From positions 24,962 through 39,693 of the forward strand of contig DDRA01000170.1 in NCBI GenBank assembly GCA_002343545.1: a stretch of 14,732 nucleotides of DNA. The letters are read 5' to 3'. Positions within the stretch are counted from its first letter, which is position 1. The number at the start of each line of letters is the position of its first letter. The notes beneath the pieces were generated by a model. The model saw nothing but the letters and a program-made list of their open reading frames with translations, was not told where the DNA came from and searched no databases. Positions 1 to 6,769 of the stretch are shown piece by piece. The translations under genes were made by a program, and so were the position numbers. This DNA is from Bacteriovoracaceae bacterium UBA2428. Lineage in GTDB: Bacteria > Bdellovibrionota > UBA2428.

Positions 1-30
1 GCCCCTTTAAATGCCTCCGCCTCCGTCCGC

Positions 31-729
31 TTAGACTTCGTGCAGGAAGAGCTCCGACGCCAGACGCACGTGCGTCGAAGGCGCCGGCGCCTTCGCGGCG
101 CGCCCCACGCCGAACACCATGACGACGCGCGAAGCCCGCCCCAGCCCGAGCAAGCGCTTCACGCGCTTTTCGTCGAAGCCTTCCATCGGGCAGCTCGCGT
201 AACCCTGATCGACGACCGAGAGCATGAAGTTTTCGCAGGCCAGGGCCGTCGTCTTCGTCACGACCTCGACGAGTTCCGCGCGCGTGGAGGGCCCGCGCGG
301 CACGGGCCGCCAAAGCCCCACGACGCCAAAGAAAATCCGTTTGAGCAAACCCGCCAAGCCGAAGGGATCTTGCCAATAGGCCGCCGGCACGACTTTGCGG
401 TAGTAGTTCGTGAGGTAGGCCGGTACGGGGCCTTCGCTCGCGAGCTTTTCGAGCAGGAGAGCGCGGTTGCGGCGCCACGTGTCCGTCCGCGCAACGGCCA
501 CGACGAGTTCCGCGGCCGTGCGCGCGGCCGCCTGCGAGAAGCAAGCTTCGACCAGCTTAGCCTTCGAGGACGGCGTCCGGACCCAGTAGAATTCCCAAGG
601 CTGCATGTTCGAGGAATTCGGCGCGAGCAGGGCGTCCTCGAGCGCCCGACGGATCACGGCCTCCGGAACGGCTTCCGACGCAAACTGACGAACGCTCCGG
701 CGAGCGGCGAGGACGGCCTTGAATTCCAT
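31..729 (-). CDS. Nitroreductase family protein
   Basis: A 232-residue FMN-dependent nitroreductase-family oxidoreductase, expected to be cytosolic and to use NAD(P)H to reduce nitro compounds, quinones or similar acceptors; the substrate cannot be told. The N-terminal family signature is clear: R-R-S-V-R-Q-F at residues 10-16, then A-P-N-S-S-N-M-Q-P-W at about 36-45, the FMN-contacting block. Near the C-terminus, G-Y-A-S-C-P-M-E-G-F-D (from about 177) matches the usual second FMN-binding/dimer region. Length is normal. The ATG start has an AAAAAGG ribosome binding site about five bases upstream. The gene is richer in GC than the DNA to its right. Its start overlaps the 5' end of the next, divergent reading frame by two bases, so one of the two starts may be wrong. 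Confidence 0.93.
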   Translation of the reverse strand: MEFKAVLAARRSVRQFASEAVPEAVIRRALEDALLAPNSSNMQPWEFYWVRTPSSKAKLVEACFSQAAARTAAELVVAVARTDTWRRNRALLLEKLASEGPVPAYLTNYYRKVVPAAYWQDPFGLAGLLKRIFFGVVGLWRPVPRGPSTRAELVEVVTKTTALACENFMLSVVDQGYASCPMEGFDEKRVKRLLGLGRASRVVMVFGVGRAAKAPAPSTHVRLASELFLHEV

Positions 730-1330
730 GCGACCTTTTTACGCCCCTTATCGCTTCGACGCACCCACGAAACGAAAGACGCACCCAGCCACATCTGTAA
801 CTTGCCCTTACATAAAAATCGGAGGCTCCAGGCATTCGCCCGCTCTCCGCACGAGAGGCATCAATGCGACGCCTCACTATCGTGAGCACGGCGAGTGGGA
901 GGTCTACGACTATCTGCACGCAACTGATTGGCGCAAAGTAGAACGCCGCCTTCATCGAGCCTTTTCCAGCAGCAAGAAGAAATCAAATTCAGCAAATGAA
1001 CTCTATTCGGCTTCTCTTCTGGAAGCGCAAAACGCACTTCACAGCGCGCCCCTCGATCTACAAGTTGGCCGGGAGAAACTCGAACGCTTCAGACAAGACA
1101 GAGCACTGAAGTCCTACTTGAACGAGTCGCTTCTTACGACTTGCCTATACGGACACCTGGACCCACAGGGAACATGGGCACTGAAGCTATTTCCCCCTAC
1201 GGCGGGCGGACGCCAGTTCACACTAAGCATTGGCTCACACGAAGTCGTCTTCTCGGCAAACACTTCGGCGAATCATCATTGCCTCGTAATGGATGAACTC
1301 GCGCGCGATATTCCCGAATTAAAGAGGTGA
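728..1330 (+). CDS. Probable GIY-YIG / T5orf172-like domain protein, N-terminally incomplete
   Basis: About 200 residues. The segment Y-I-K-I-G-G-S (about 28-34), a following R-x-R-G-I-N-A, then V-E-R-R-L-H-R-A-F (about 71-79) and E-L-Y resembles the second half of a GIY-YIG nuclease domain of the T5orf172/MUG113 type: the 'KIG' strand, the catalytic Arg (R41 here) and the metal-binding Glu (E72). The first 'GIY' strand that should precede it is not visible, and the residues before it look like non-coding translation. No ATG, GTG or TTG lies near the domain and the only ATG is at 728, inside the nitroreductase start. The gene is therefore probably cut at its 5' end or frameshifted there. The C-terminal half (W-A-L-K-L-F-P-P and later) is unrecognised. 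The family assignment is my reading of motif spacing. Confidence 0.5.
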   Translation: MRPFYAPYRFDAPTKRKTHPATSVTCPYIKIGGSRHSPALRTRGINATPHYREHGEWEVYDYLHATDWRKVERRLHRAFSSSKKKSNSANELYSASLLEAQNALHSAPLDLQVGREKLERFRQDRALKSYLNESLLTTCLYGHLDPQGTWALKLFPPTAGGRQFTLSIGSHEVVFSANTSANHHCLVMDELARDIPELKR

Positions 1331-1573
1331 CTGGAGAAGCACCGAGGCGGCTGCCAAAGGGCTGCCTATAGAACAGCCGGGGATCGAGCCCTCTCGGTCC
1401 ATTTCAACGGCGATCTTTCCGACGCTCAGCGCTTTCTTAAGGTTCGCGGAGTACGACGGGCGCTAGTCGCCTACTGGGCAGATTAACTCGCCAACTTACG
1501 AGAACGAGCGGAACAAAGCCCGTACGCGAGGTATTACGACCACAATGCTGTCATGGACCTCGTGGACTATTAG
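1331..1573 (+). pseudogene. Possible decayed reading frame continuing in-frame after the GIY-YIG-like gene
   Basis: This stretch stays in the frame of the preceding gene past its TGA (1328-1330). It runs to a TAA (1484-1486) and on to a TAG (1571-1573). The translated pieces have protein-like composition, for example R-A-L-V-A-Y-W-A-D, then L-R-E-R-A-E-Q-S-P-Y-A-R-Y-Y-D-H-N. That suggests debris of a gene broken by nonsense changes, either the tail of the GIY-YIG-like protein or a neighbour. I recognise no family. From 1574 to 1615 I see nothing. Confidence 0.25.
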
Positions 1574-1615
1574 CGCGCCTATTCTCCATAGGCCCGCAAC
1601 CCTAGCCTTGCGCTA

Positions 1616-2035
1616 TTAGTCGCACCGATACGCTGAGGTGAAAAACTGGGGCGACCCCTGAGGAGCTGGCTGTTGGTGAATAAAGTACGTCGGAAAGAAT
1701 TTCGATCCGGGGATTAGAGTCCAAAAGAAGACGTCTCCAGAATCTAGCTTCTCGTAAAATGACCTATCACCAACTTTCGTCAGTTTTGACTGGCGACCAG
1801 AATTCTTAAAAAGCGCATGATCCTTGGTGACGGCAATTGAGACTACTTCGGCGTCCTTTGGAGTGCGCACCTCACCCTCCATCCGCCCAGTTTTTAGTTC
1901 GGTCGCGGCTCCCATACGATGAGACAAATGCGACATTGTTTCCAGCTTGCAGGAGTAGATCCTATCCTGAGCTTGGGCCGAATGCGTGACTGCAAAAATC
2001 CAAACACTCAATCCAACCAACAAGGTTCTCTTCAT
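1616..2035 (-). CDS. Hypothetical exported protein
   Basis: I chose the ATG at 2035, giving 139 residues. From there the protein opens with a textbook signal peptide: K-R-T, then a hydrophobic run L-L-V-G-L-S-V-W-I-F-A-V, then cleavage near A-Q-A-Q-D. A GAGG lies just upstream. The frame extends to 2116, but the extra 27 residues lack signal-peptide character. The mature part has two widely spaced cysteines, C-K-L near its start and a terminal Y-R-C-D, which may form a disulfide linking the two ends. The rest is polar with beta-like alternation and a proline-rich segment (H-Q-Q-P-A-P-Q-G-S-P). I do not recognise the family. It likely acts in the periplasm or outer envelope. The gene for a membrane coiled-coil protein lies just upstream in the same direction, so the two could share a transcript. 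Confidence 0.6.
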   Translation of the reverse strand: MKRTLLVGLSVWIFAVTHSAQAQDRIYSCKLETMSHLSHRMGAATELKTGRMEGEVRTPKDAEVVSIAVTKDHALFKNSGRQSKLTKVGDRSFYEKLDSGDVFFWTLIPGSKFFPTYFIHQQPAPQGSPQFFTSAYRCD

Positions 2036-2142
2036 TCCCTCAAATGTAACACGAGCCGAGAACCCGTGGGTAGACATGCGGGAGGCGCGCCAAACAATCC
2101 CGAACGAGCATCTCACGCCGACGGCGAGCTGCGAGCTCGGAA

Positions 2143-2988
2143 CTAAATGCCTCGACCCTGTACCCTTATCCGAAAGTCCTCAGGCGTTGTCCTAATCCAA
2201 ACTGAAGCAAAAAGGTGTCCCACATCCGGGCCTTGGCCTGGGTGTGGCGGAAAAGGTTGAATCTGCCCATTCAAGACTTTTCGGATACCGATATGCCTCT
2301 GCCCGCTGAGATGAAGAGCAATCTCAGCGTCCTCAACCCGTATCGGACGCCCATACCCAGCCCACCGAACAAATGGAATTGATAAATAGACCCCCTGATA
2401 CGTCGACAGAGACCCTGAGCTCTTAGCAAAGATCTCGCTACTCTCTTTGGCCACAATTTTTGCATAAAACTCAGCTCTCTTGCCGGGCTCAAGAATACGA
2501 AACTGATAGAGCTCGACTAGAGTGAACTCCACCGTCTCCCCATTTCCATTCGGGACCAGCCTAGCAAGCACGGTGTCACGGACAGGGAGCGCAATGGTGT
2601 ACGCGCTAAAAGGGCAGTTTTCTTCAGTCCATTCACCCGAGAATCGCACTTTTACAACCCCACTTAGAGTCTTTATGCGATCCTGCTCAATGGCCAACCG
2701 GCTAGTGAGTTCCTGTATTCGAATGGCCTGACTAAGATTCTCATTCTTCAAGAGCAAAGAATCATTCTGAATACTGAGCACCTGATTCTCAGAGGCTGCA
2801 ACCTTCAAACTCTGTTCATTGGACTCAATTCGACCAAGATGCGCAGCCCAAACCGCCAAAGCCGCGACGAAAAAAGAAACAGACTTTAATGCCTTTCGGG
2901 CCAATGGCTGACTTTCAAAAAACGTCTCCAAAATCCATTGCCCTAATCCTAGAATCGCCAAGAGGAGACCAAGATGAATGCTAGTCAT
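2143..2988 (-). CDS. Hypothetical membrane protein with coiled coil
   Basis: I chose the ATG at 2988 because GAAGG lies five bases upstream; a TTG at 3012 is possible but worse. The 281-residue product has two predicted membrane helices near the N-terminus (about residues 4-24 and 34-54). A Gln/Asn/Leu-rich segment with heptad-like spacing follows (about 56-110), containing S-E-N-Q-V-L and K-N-E-N-L-S-Q and probably forming a coiled coil. After it comes a roughly 170-residue soluble domain with strands such as V-K-V-R-F-S-G-E-W and V-E-F-T-L-V-E-L-Y-Q-F. No catalytic motif is visible and I recognise no family. It may be a membrane-anchored dimeric or scaffold protein. The gene ends 107 bases before the start of the exported protein downstream on the same strand. 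Confidence 0.6.
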   Translation of the reverse strand: MTSIHLGLLLAILGLGQWILETFFESQPLARKALKSVSFFVAALAVWAAHLGRIESNEQSLKVAASENQVLSIQNDSLLLKNENLSQAIRIQELTSRLAIEQDRIKTLSGVVKVRFSGEWTEENCPFSAYTIALPVRDTVLARLVPNGNGETVEFTLVELYQFRILEPGKRAEFYAKIVAKESSEIFAKSSGSLSTYQGVYLSIPFVRWAGYGRPIRVEDAEIALHLSGQRHIGIRKVLNGQIQPFPPHPGQGPDVGHLFASVWIRTTPEDFRIRVQGRGI

Positions 2989-3072
2989 CAAGCCTTCACC
3001 TGTATCGCACAACCCCGACGAGCATCACCTACCCCACACTCGTAGCCCAATGTAGGTCCTCGAATGTCAGAC

Positions 3073-3260
3073 TCAACGCTTCGGGGTTGTTTCATTCGTT
3101 GCTCCGATCTCCAAGATCGCTCCCTTTCTAAAACGAGCGCCTAACCGGTCAGAAAATCCTCGATCCGTGGATATATCGACGGTTCCGGCAGCAAAAATGC
3201 GACCTCTACGCTCGTGTATAAGTTGGACGACTTCAAGTAGTTCTTCCTGGGTGTGGTGGT
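3073..3260 (-). pseudogene. C-terminal fragment resembling a DnaA-type AAA+ ATPase domain
   Basis: Reading leftward from the IS border, a frame of about 62 codons runs without a stop to TGA at 3073-3075. Key pieces are Q-E-E-L-L-E-V-V-Q-L-I-H-E, R-I-F-A-A-G-T, S-D-R-L-G-A-R-F-R-K-G-A-I-L-E-I. In DnaA the matching order is Q-E-E-F-F-H-T-F-N then I-V-L-S-S-D-R, then E-R-L-x-S-R-F-x-W-G-L: the sensor-1 strand and the R-F arginine region of the AAA+ fold. IstB and other DnaA-clade helper ATPases are alternatives. The upstream (N-terminal) part is missing exactly where the IS2-like element begins, so the gene appears truncated by IS insertion or by recombination at it. The DnaA-type C-terminal DNA-binding domain is also absent. 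Confidence 0.4.
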
Positions 3261-3271
3261 GTTGCCCCCGA

Positions 3272-4150
3272 TTAAACGGACACTTTAGTGTCTGAGGACT
3301 GTTGTTCTCGGTACTCCAAAGGGGACTTCATTTTCAAGGCCGAATGCGGATGATGACGGTTGTAATCGTCGAACCACTCCGGAAGCATCCGCAAGATCGA
3401 ATCGCCCGTCCAAAGCTCGTTCGTGTAAACGTAGTCACGCTTGAAAAGCTTCACGAACGCCTCGGCCATGCCGTTACTCTCCGGGCTGTATGAAGGCGTC
3501 GTTCGAACATCAAAGCCCCATTCTGCACCGTAAAGCTTCGTTTGCAGCGCGATGTACTGCGGCCCTTGGTCCGTGAGCCACTGAATCTCGTGCGGCAACT
3601 TCTCGACGAACTCGCCAAAGCGGCTCGTCACCGACTGGTCCATAAGTCGAATGATGTCGCCGTGAAAGAGCGCCCGCTTCTCCGCCACGAGACTCAAAAT
3701 CTCCCGATCATGGCAGTCGAGGCTGAACGCCACGAAGACCTTTTCGCCATTCCACGCCCGAATCTCGAGGATGTCGCTGCACCACCGCACATTCGACTTG
3801 ATCGTCATGACTTGACCTAAGTGCGGTCGCTTCGGCCGCACCGTGTGCTTTGTCAGTAGGAGGCCCTTCATCTGCATCACGCGCAAAATCCGTTTCTCGT
3901 TCCAAGGACCTAGCAGTCGCTGCTTTCGCTCACGATTGATGAGCGCCGTTACTCGAGGGTACCCGTATGTCGCTCGATTCTTCGTCACTGACAAAATCGA
4001 CTTCAGTACCTCGGGATCTTCCTTCCGATCGTACCGTGCTTTGCGTGGCGATTTGTACCCGTAAAGGTTCGACCTCGATGCCTCAAGCACCCGACATATC
4101 CGCTTAACCTTGAATTTCGCTCGCTGGGTCAGCGTGCGCGCTAGATCCAC
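3272..4150 (-). CDS. IS3-family (IS2 subgroup) transposase OrfB, DDE integrase core
   Basis: A 292-residue catalytic half of the transposase. The N-terminal part carries the helical HTH_21-like segment (Y-G-Y-P-R-V, about 63-68). The rve/DDE core follows: the first Asp in R-W-C-S-D-I-L-E, the second in W-L-T-D-Q-G-P-Q-Y, and the Glu in S-P-E-S-N-G-M-A-E-A-F-V-K. The blocks W-C-S-D, A/S-L-D-C-x-D-R-E and S-P-E-S-N-G-x-A-E-x-F-V-K closely resemble InsD of IS2. No good independent start exists; GTG at 4150 opens the frame, and the protein is expected mainly as an OrfAB fusion made by -1 frameshifting at 4150-4156. The catalytic triad is intact, so the element could be active. The stop codon lies inside the left inverted repeat. 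Confidence 0.92.
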   Translation of the reverse strand: MDLARTLTQRAKFKVKRICRVLEASRSNLYGYKSPRKARYDRKEDPEVLKSILSVTKNRATYGYPRVTALINRERKQRLLGPWNEKRILRVMQMKGLLLTKHTVRPKRPHLGQVMTIKSNVRWCSDILEIRAWNGEKVFVAFSLDCHDREILSLVAEKRALFHGDIIRLMDQSVTSRFGEFVEKLPHEIQWLTDQGPQYIALQTKLYGAEWGFDVRTTPSYSPESNGMAEAFVKLFKRDYVYTNELWTGDSILRMLPEWFDDYNRHHPHSALKMKSPLEYREQQSSDTKVSV

Positions 4151-4494
4151 TTTTTTTTAGCCGCGATATCAACCGCATCCTTCAGGATGTCTCGGTCCAT
4201 CGTCATGCTGGCTAACGACTTTCGAAGCAGCTTGTTCTCTTCAACGACGCGACGATATTCAGCCAGAAGCTCCGATTCCTCGGACGACTTGCCGCTCTTT
4301 GTGATCTGCTTCTTGAAGGTCGCCTCGTTTGCCCGAAGCTCGTTTCGACGCCAACGAATGATGTTTTGCATCGGAATCCGGTGCTCGCGTGACAGCTCCG
4401 CCGCTGTCTTCCCTTGCGACAGCTCCTTTAAAACCTGCCGCTTAAAATCCCCAGGGATTATTCGCTTACCCGCTGCATTTAACTGAAACTCCAT
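4141..4494 (-). CDS. IS3-family (IS2 subgroup) transposase OrfA, HTH protein
   Basis: A 117-residue DNA-binding half of the transposase. A helix-turn-helix of HTH_Tnp_1 type lies at about residues 15-55 (F-K-R-Q-V-L-K-E-L, then A-A-E-L-S-R-E-H-R-I-P, then I-I-R-W-R-R-N-E). A leucine-zipper-like coiled coil follows at about 73-103 (L-L-A-E-Y-R-R-V-V-E-E-N-K-L-L-R-K). The C-terminal K-K-K-W-I resembles the end of IS2 InsC. The ATG has AAGGAG nine bases upstream. It overlaps orfB by ten bases in the -1 frame. Confidence 0.9.
   Translation of the reverse strand: MEFQLNAAGKRIIPGDFKRQVLKELSQGKTAAELSREHRIPMQNIIRWRRNELRANEATFKKQITKSGKSSEESELLAEYRRVVEENKLLRKSLASMTMDRDILKDAVDIAAKKKWI
4150..4156 (-). 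promoter_or_regulatory. Programmed -1 frameshift site of the IS2-like element
   Basis: On the minus strand a run of eight A followed by G (4158 down to 4150) contains the heptamer A-AAA-AAG in the zero frame of orfA, four codons before its TAG. Slipping back one base enters the orfB frame exactly. This is the standard way IS3-family elements make the OrfAB transposase. Confidence 0.8.
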
Positions 4495-4562
4495 CGCACA
4501 TTCTCCTTACCATTCCCTGACTCCCGGTCAGATCGGAAAATGTCCGCTCGATTAAGGGGCAA

Positions 4563-4691
4563 CTCCAACGTGAGCGTGCGCATTGGTACATGGACCCCCA
4601 GATCCTCGAAGATCCAAAGTGGGCCGACATCGCATCGCTTGCAGCAAAAGCTTACGAGAGCATCAAAGCAGGTTTCTTTTCAGAGAAGTAA
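4563..4691 (+). pseudogene. C-terminal remnant of an unknown gene cut by the IS2-like element
   Basis: Directly right of the IS, a plus-strand frame of about 42 codons ends at TAA (4689-4691). It has strongly protein-like content: H-W-Y-M-D-P-Q-I-L-E-D-P-K-W, then A-D-I-A-S-L-A-A-K-A-Y-E, ending in K-A-G-F-F-S-E-K. No start is present and the frame runs back into the inverted repeat, so the 5' part is missing. The tail looks like an amphipathic helix. I do not recognise the family. It is on the opposite strand to the remnant at the other IS border, so the two are not halves of one gene. Confidence 0.45.
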
Positions 4692-4879
4692 GTCCGGTTC
4701 ACGCTCAGCGCAGGTTTTTAGGAGCGCAAGATTGATCAGCTAAAGTGAAGCATTCGAAGAGACGTAGAAGATGCAAGTTTTGTAAATTTAAAGTCAGGGA
4801 ACAGGAGTGTAGGCAAGAATGGAGACCGCTAGCGGATCTCCGGCAAAGCCTCTGGGGCTGCCGCCCCAATCCCCGCGCG
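4692..4879. other. Intergenic region with two short palindromes
   Basis: No convincing gene lies in these 188 bases. Two hairpin-forming repeats are visible: the 10-base palindrome CCGCTAGCGG (4826-4835) and TGGGGC / GCCCCA with a four-base loop (4853-4868). They sit downstream of the mmcQ-like gene, where a terminator would be expected, but no T-run follows on either strand. A plus-strand frame beginning at 4745 has a C-x-x-C start but is not convincing as a gene. Confidence 0.35.
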
Positions 4880-5257
4880 TTAGTGTTTCTTACGAGGCTT
4901 AGTTTTTGTCGACTTGGTGAAAGATCCAGTCGTCTTTTTCTTAGGTACGGACTTAGCAGAGTGTGCCCACGCAGCCTTAAGCGCACTTTCAAACGACTTC
5001 CGCGAAACAAACTTCAGTAAGACAGTCGTCCATCCCTGCCTGCCCCAAGCATTGTCGATTTGAACGAACGCTTCCGGTTCTTCCAAGTAGCGCATTTGTT
5101 CTTCTGGACTGAGTCGCACATTCACTTCGTTCTTATCGGGCCAGAAGGTGGCAAAGATGCGCTTGTTTGCGTAAAAAGCATCACTTCCAAAGTGATCCTT
5201 TTCTGAAATGCCTTCTAAAGAACGCGCGATTTGAACCGCGGAATCAAAACTTAGCAT
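4880..5257 (-). CDS. MmcQ/YjbR family protein
   Basis: A 125-residue protein of the MmcQ/YjbR family, a small fold with a CyaY-like topology often described as DNA-binding; its cellular role is not established. Family features are the N-terminal helix F-D-S-A-V-Q-I-A-R-S, then E-K-D-H-F-G-S-D-A-F-Y-A-N-K-R-I-F-A-T, then N-E-V-N-V-R-L-S-P-E-E-Q, and W-G-R-Q-G-W-T-T-V-L-L near 71-81. The last 25 residues are an extra Lys/Thr-rich tail (K-K-K-T-T-G-S and K-P-R-K-K-H) beyond the usual domain, which would favour nucleic acid contact. Its ATG overlaps the stop of the methyltransferase gene upstream by seven bases, so the two are probably co-translated. Confidence 0.85.
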   Translation of the reverse strand: MLSFDSAVQIARSLEGISEKDHFGSDAFYANKRIFATFWPDKNEVNVRLSPEEQMRYLEEPEAFVQIDNAWGRQGWTTVLLKFVSRKSFESALKAAWAHSAKSVPKKKTTGSFTKSTKTKPRKKH

Positions 5258-5835
5258 ACGCCGGGAATGAGCCTTTTTGTTCTCTTCATGTAGTCGCGAT
5301 ATTGATCGCCGAATTTTTCAATCATCATCTGTTCTTCTTTGTTAATCCTGACGAAATACAGGATCGCCCAAGTGACGAGTCCTCCCAACCCGCCGACGTA
5401 ATTTGGAATACAGAGGGCCTGTCCGATCGCGCAAAGCCAGATGGACGTGTACATCGGATGGCGGATTCGATTGAAGATACCGTTGGTGATCAACATGTGA
5501 TCTTTCTTGATCGAAAGACTGACAGACCAGTTCTCGCCAAGATCACGATGCGCAATCCAAAACAGGATCAAGCCTCCCAACAAAAATGGCAGCGAGAGGA
5601 AGGTCAATGCGTCTTGCGGGGGATAATCAAAGTAACTCAGGACAGAGGTGTACAGTGCGAGCAACGACACGATGTTAGTGAACACACCGACCAATCCGAT
5701 GTTCACCCGGTCCCAAGTGAAAATTCGACTTTCCTGAGCAGGGCGTTTCTCGGCTTTGCTGGCCCAATAGCTACGAGCCCCCACATACAAAACGACAAAC
5801 ACCGTAAAAATAAGTTTTGAACTAAGCGGCGCCAT
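5251..5835 (-). CDS. Isoprenylcysteine carboxyl methyltransferase-like (ICMT/PEMT family) membrane methyltransferase
   Basis: A 194-residue integral membrane protein with about five hydrophobic segments. The C-terminal half carries the ICMT/phospholipid-methyltransferase signature: L-I-T-N-G-I-F-N-R-I-R-H-P-M-Y (about 115-129) and, after another membrane pair, N-K-E-E-Q-M-M-I-E-K-F-G-D-Q-Y-R-D-Y-M-K-R-T-K-R-L-I-P. The R-H-P-M-Y and E-E motifs bind S-adenosylmethionine in this family. Bacterial members methylate lipids or other hydrophobic substrates; the substrate here is unknown. No clear ribosome binding site precedes the ATG. The IS407-like element ends 52 bases upstream, so the native promoter may have been displaced. 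It overlaps the mmcQ-like gene. Confidence 0.87.
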   Translation of the reverse strand: MAPLSSKLIFTVFVVLYVGARSYWASKAEKRPAQESRIFTWDRVNIGLVGVFTNIVSLLALYTSVLSYFDYPPQDALTFLSLPFLLGGLILFWIAHRDLGENWSVSLSIKKDHMLITNGIFNRIRHPMYTSIWLCAIGQALCIPNYVGGLGGLVTWAILYFVRINKEEQMMIEKFGDQYRDYMKRTKRLIPGVC

Positions 5836-5938
5836 AGCGTGGGCGAAGCTAAATCATTTTAAACGGTTAGACTATTGAAATGTAATTGACCTGAACCCCG
5901 AATCACTACCAGGGAGTTTTGAAGAAACTCCGCGTTGA

Positions 5939-6769
5939 TTAAGCCGCGAACCGAGCAGCGAATTCGTCTGGAGTAAGATTCCCAAGCGAGCTGTGCGGCC
6001 TGCGGCAGTTATACTCTTCTCGCCATTCTTCGATCCGAGCTTTAGCTTCCCGAAGATCCACGAACCAATGTCCGTTCAAGCATTCGTCGCGAAACTTTCC
6101 GTTGAACGATTCGATGAATGCATTCTCAACCGGTTTTCCGGGTCGAATGAAGTCGAGCTTGATGGCGTTCTTGTGCGTAAAGCTGTCGAGGTTGCGTCCG
6201 GTGAATTCTGGTCCGTTGTCGATTACGATGGACCTAGGCTTGGCTCCGCGAACGAAAATGATTTTCTCCAAGACCTCGGCGACGCGAAGACCCGTGAGGC
6301 TCGTATCGACTTCGATCGCTAGGCATTCACGCGTGAAGTCGTCCACGACGTTCAGGCAACGAAATCTTCGTCCCGTTGGTCCAAGTTGATCAGAGACAAA
6401 GTCCATCGACCAGCGCTGGTTTGGACCGGTGGGTTTGGCCATCGGCACGCGTAGCATCGACGCCAAGCGCTTCCGTTTTCGGATCTTCAGCGATAATTTT
6501 TCTTCGCGATAAATTCGGTAGCCGAGCTTTCGATTCGCCGTGAATCCTTCGCGTCGCAAAAGTACGTGCAAGCGCCGGTAGCCGTAACGCCGGCGATATT
6601 CGGCGAGCTCTTTCAAGCGCGCTCTTAGCCCCGCGGGTTCAGGCCGGAGGGGCTTGCGGCGAAACGTCGAGCGCACGATCGACACGAGATGGCAGGCCCG
6701 ACGTTCCGTGAAACCCAGCGCTTTGACGGCAAAGTCTGCGGCTTCACGTTTGGCGGCGAGCCCTACCAC
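5939..6769 (-). CDS. IS3-family (IS407 subgroup) transposase OrfB, DDE integrase core
   Basis: A 276-residue catalytic half with an N-terminal HTH_21-like segment (R-R-R-Y-G-Y-R-R-L-H-V-L-L-R-R-E-G, about 58-74). The rve core follows: Asp in N-Q-R-W-S-M-D-F-V-S-D, Asp in I-V-I-D-N-G-P-E-F, Glu in N-A-F-I-E-S-F-N-G-K-F-R-D-E-C-L-N. The ending R-R-P-H-S-S-L-G is also typical. The triad is intact and there is no internal stop, so the copy may be active. No independent ATG with a ribosome binding site is seen; the OrfAB fusion through the -1 frameshift at 6769-6775 is the expected transposase. Confidence 0.94.
   Translation of the reverse strand: MVGLAAKREAADFAVKALGFTERRACHLVSIVRSTFRRKPLRPEPAGLRARLKELAEYRRRYGYRRLHVLLRREGFTANRKLGYRIYREEKLSLKIRKRKRLASMLRVPMAKPTGPNQRWSMDFVSDQLGPTGRRFRCLNVVDDFTRECLAIEVDTSLTGLRVAEVLEKIIFVRGAKPRSIVIDNGPEFTGRNLDSFTHKNAIKLDFIRPGKPVENAFIESFNGKFRDECLNGHWFVDLREAKARIEEWREEYNCRRPHSSLGNLTPDEFAARFAA

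Larger units (their letters stand above)
3261..4563 (-). mobile_element. Complete IS3-family element, IS2 subgroup
   Basis: A 1303-bp insertion sequence holding overlapping orfA and orfB on the minus strand. The ends are imperfect inverted repeats: 3261-3282 starts GTTGCCCC and ends CGGACA; 4541-4563, read on the other strand, also starts GTTGCCCC and ends CGGACA, with a more divergent middle. IS2 is of similar length and its OrfB is close in motif pattern. I see no target-site duplication: the left flank ends GGTGGT and the right flank begins TCCAAC. Different gene remnants on opposite strands abut the two ends (3073-3260 and 4563-4691). This suggests a deletion, inversion or IS-mediated recombination after insertion. 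Confidence 0.85.

Noticed and set aside
40..885. Long plus-strand frame opposite the nitroreductase
   Set aside because: It is the antisense of a well-supported GC-rich gene, is extremely Arg/His/Pro-rich and has no family motif.
3272..4563. Treating the IS as a passenger-carrying transposon
   Set aside because: Everything between the inverted repeats is accounted for by orfA, orfB and their overlap; there is no room for cargo.
4853..4868. Hairpin TGGGGC / GCCCCA as terminator of the MmcQ-like gene
   Set aside because: The stem is only six bases and no T-run follows on either strand; kept only as a described palindrome.
4745..4885. Possible zinc-ribbon fragment starting R-R-R-R-C-K-F-C-K
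   Set aside because: Only one C-x-x-C is convincing, later cysteines have no family spacing, there is no ribosome binding site, and the frame overlaps palindromes and the MmcQ-like gene.
5167..5820. Plus-strand frame opposite the ICMT-like and MmcQ-like genes
   Set aside because: Antisense to two genes with clear family motifs; no ribosome binding site or domain.
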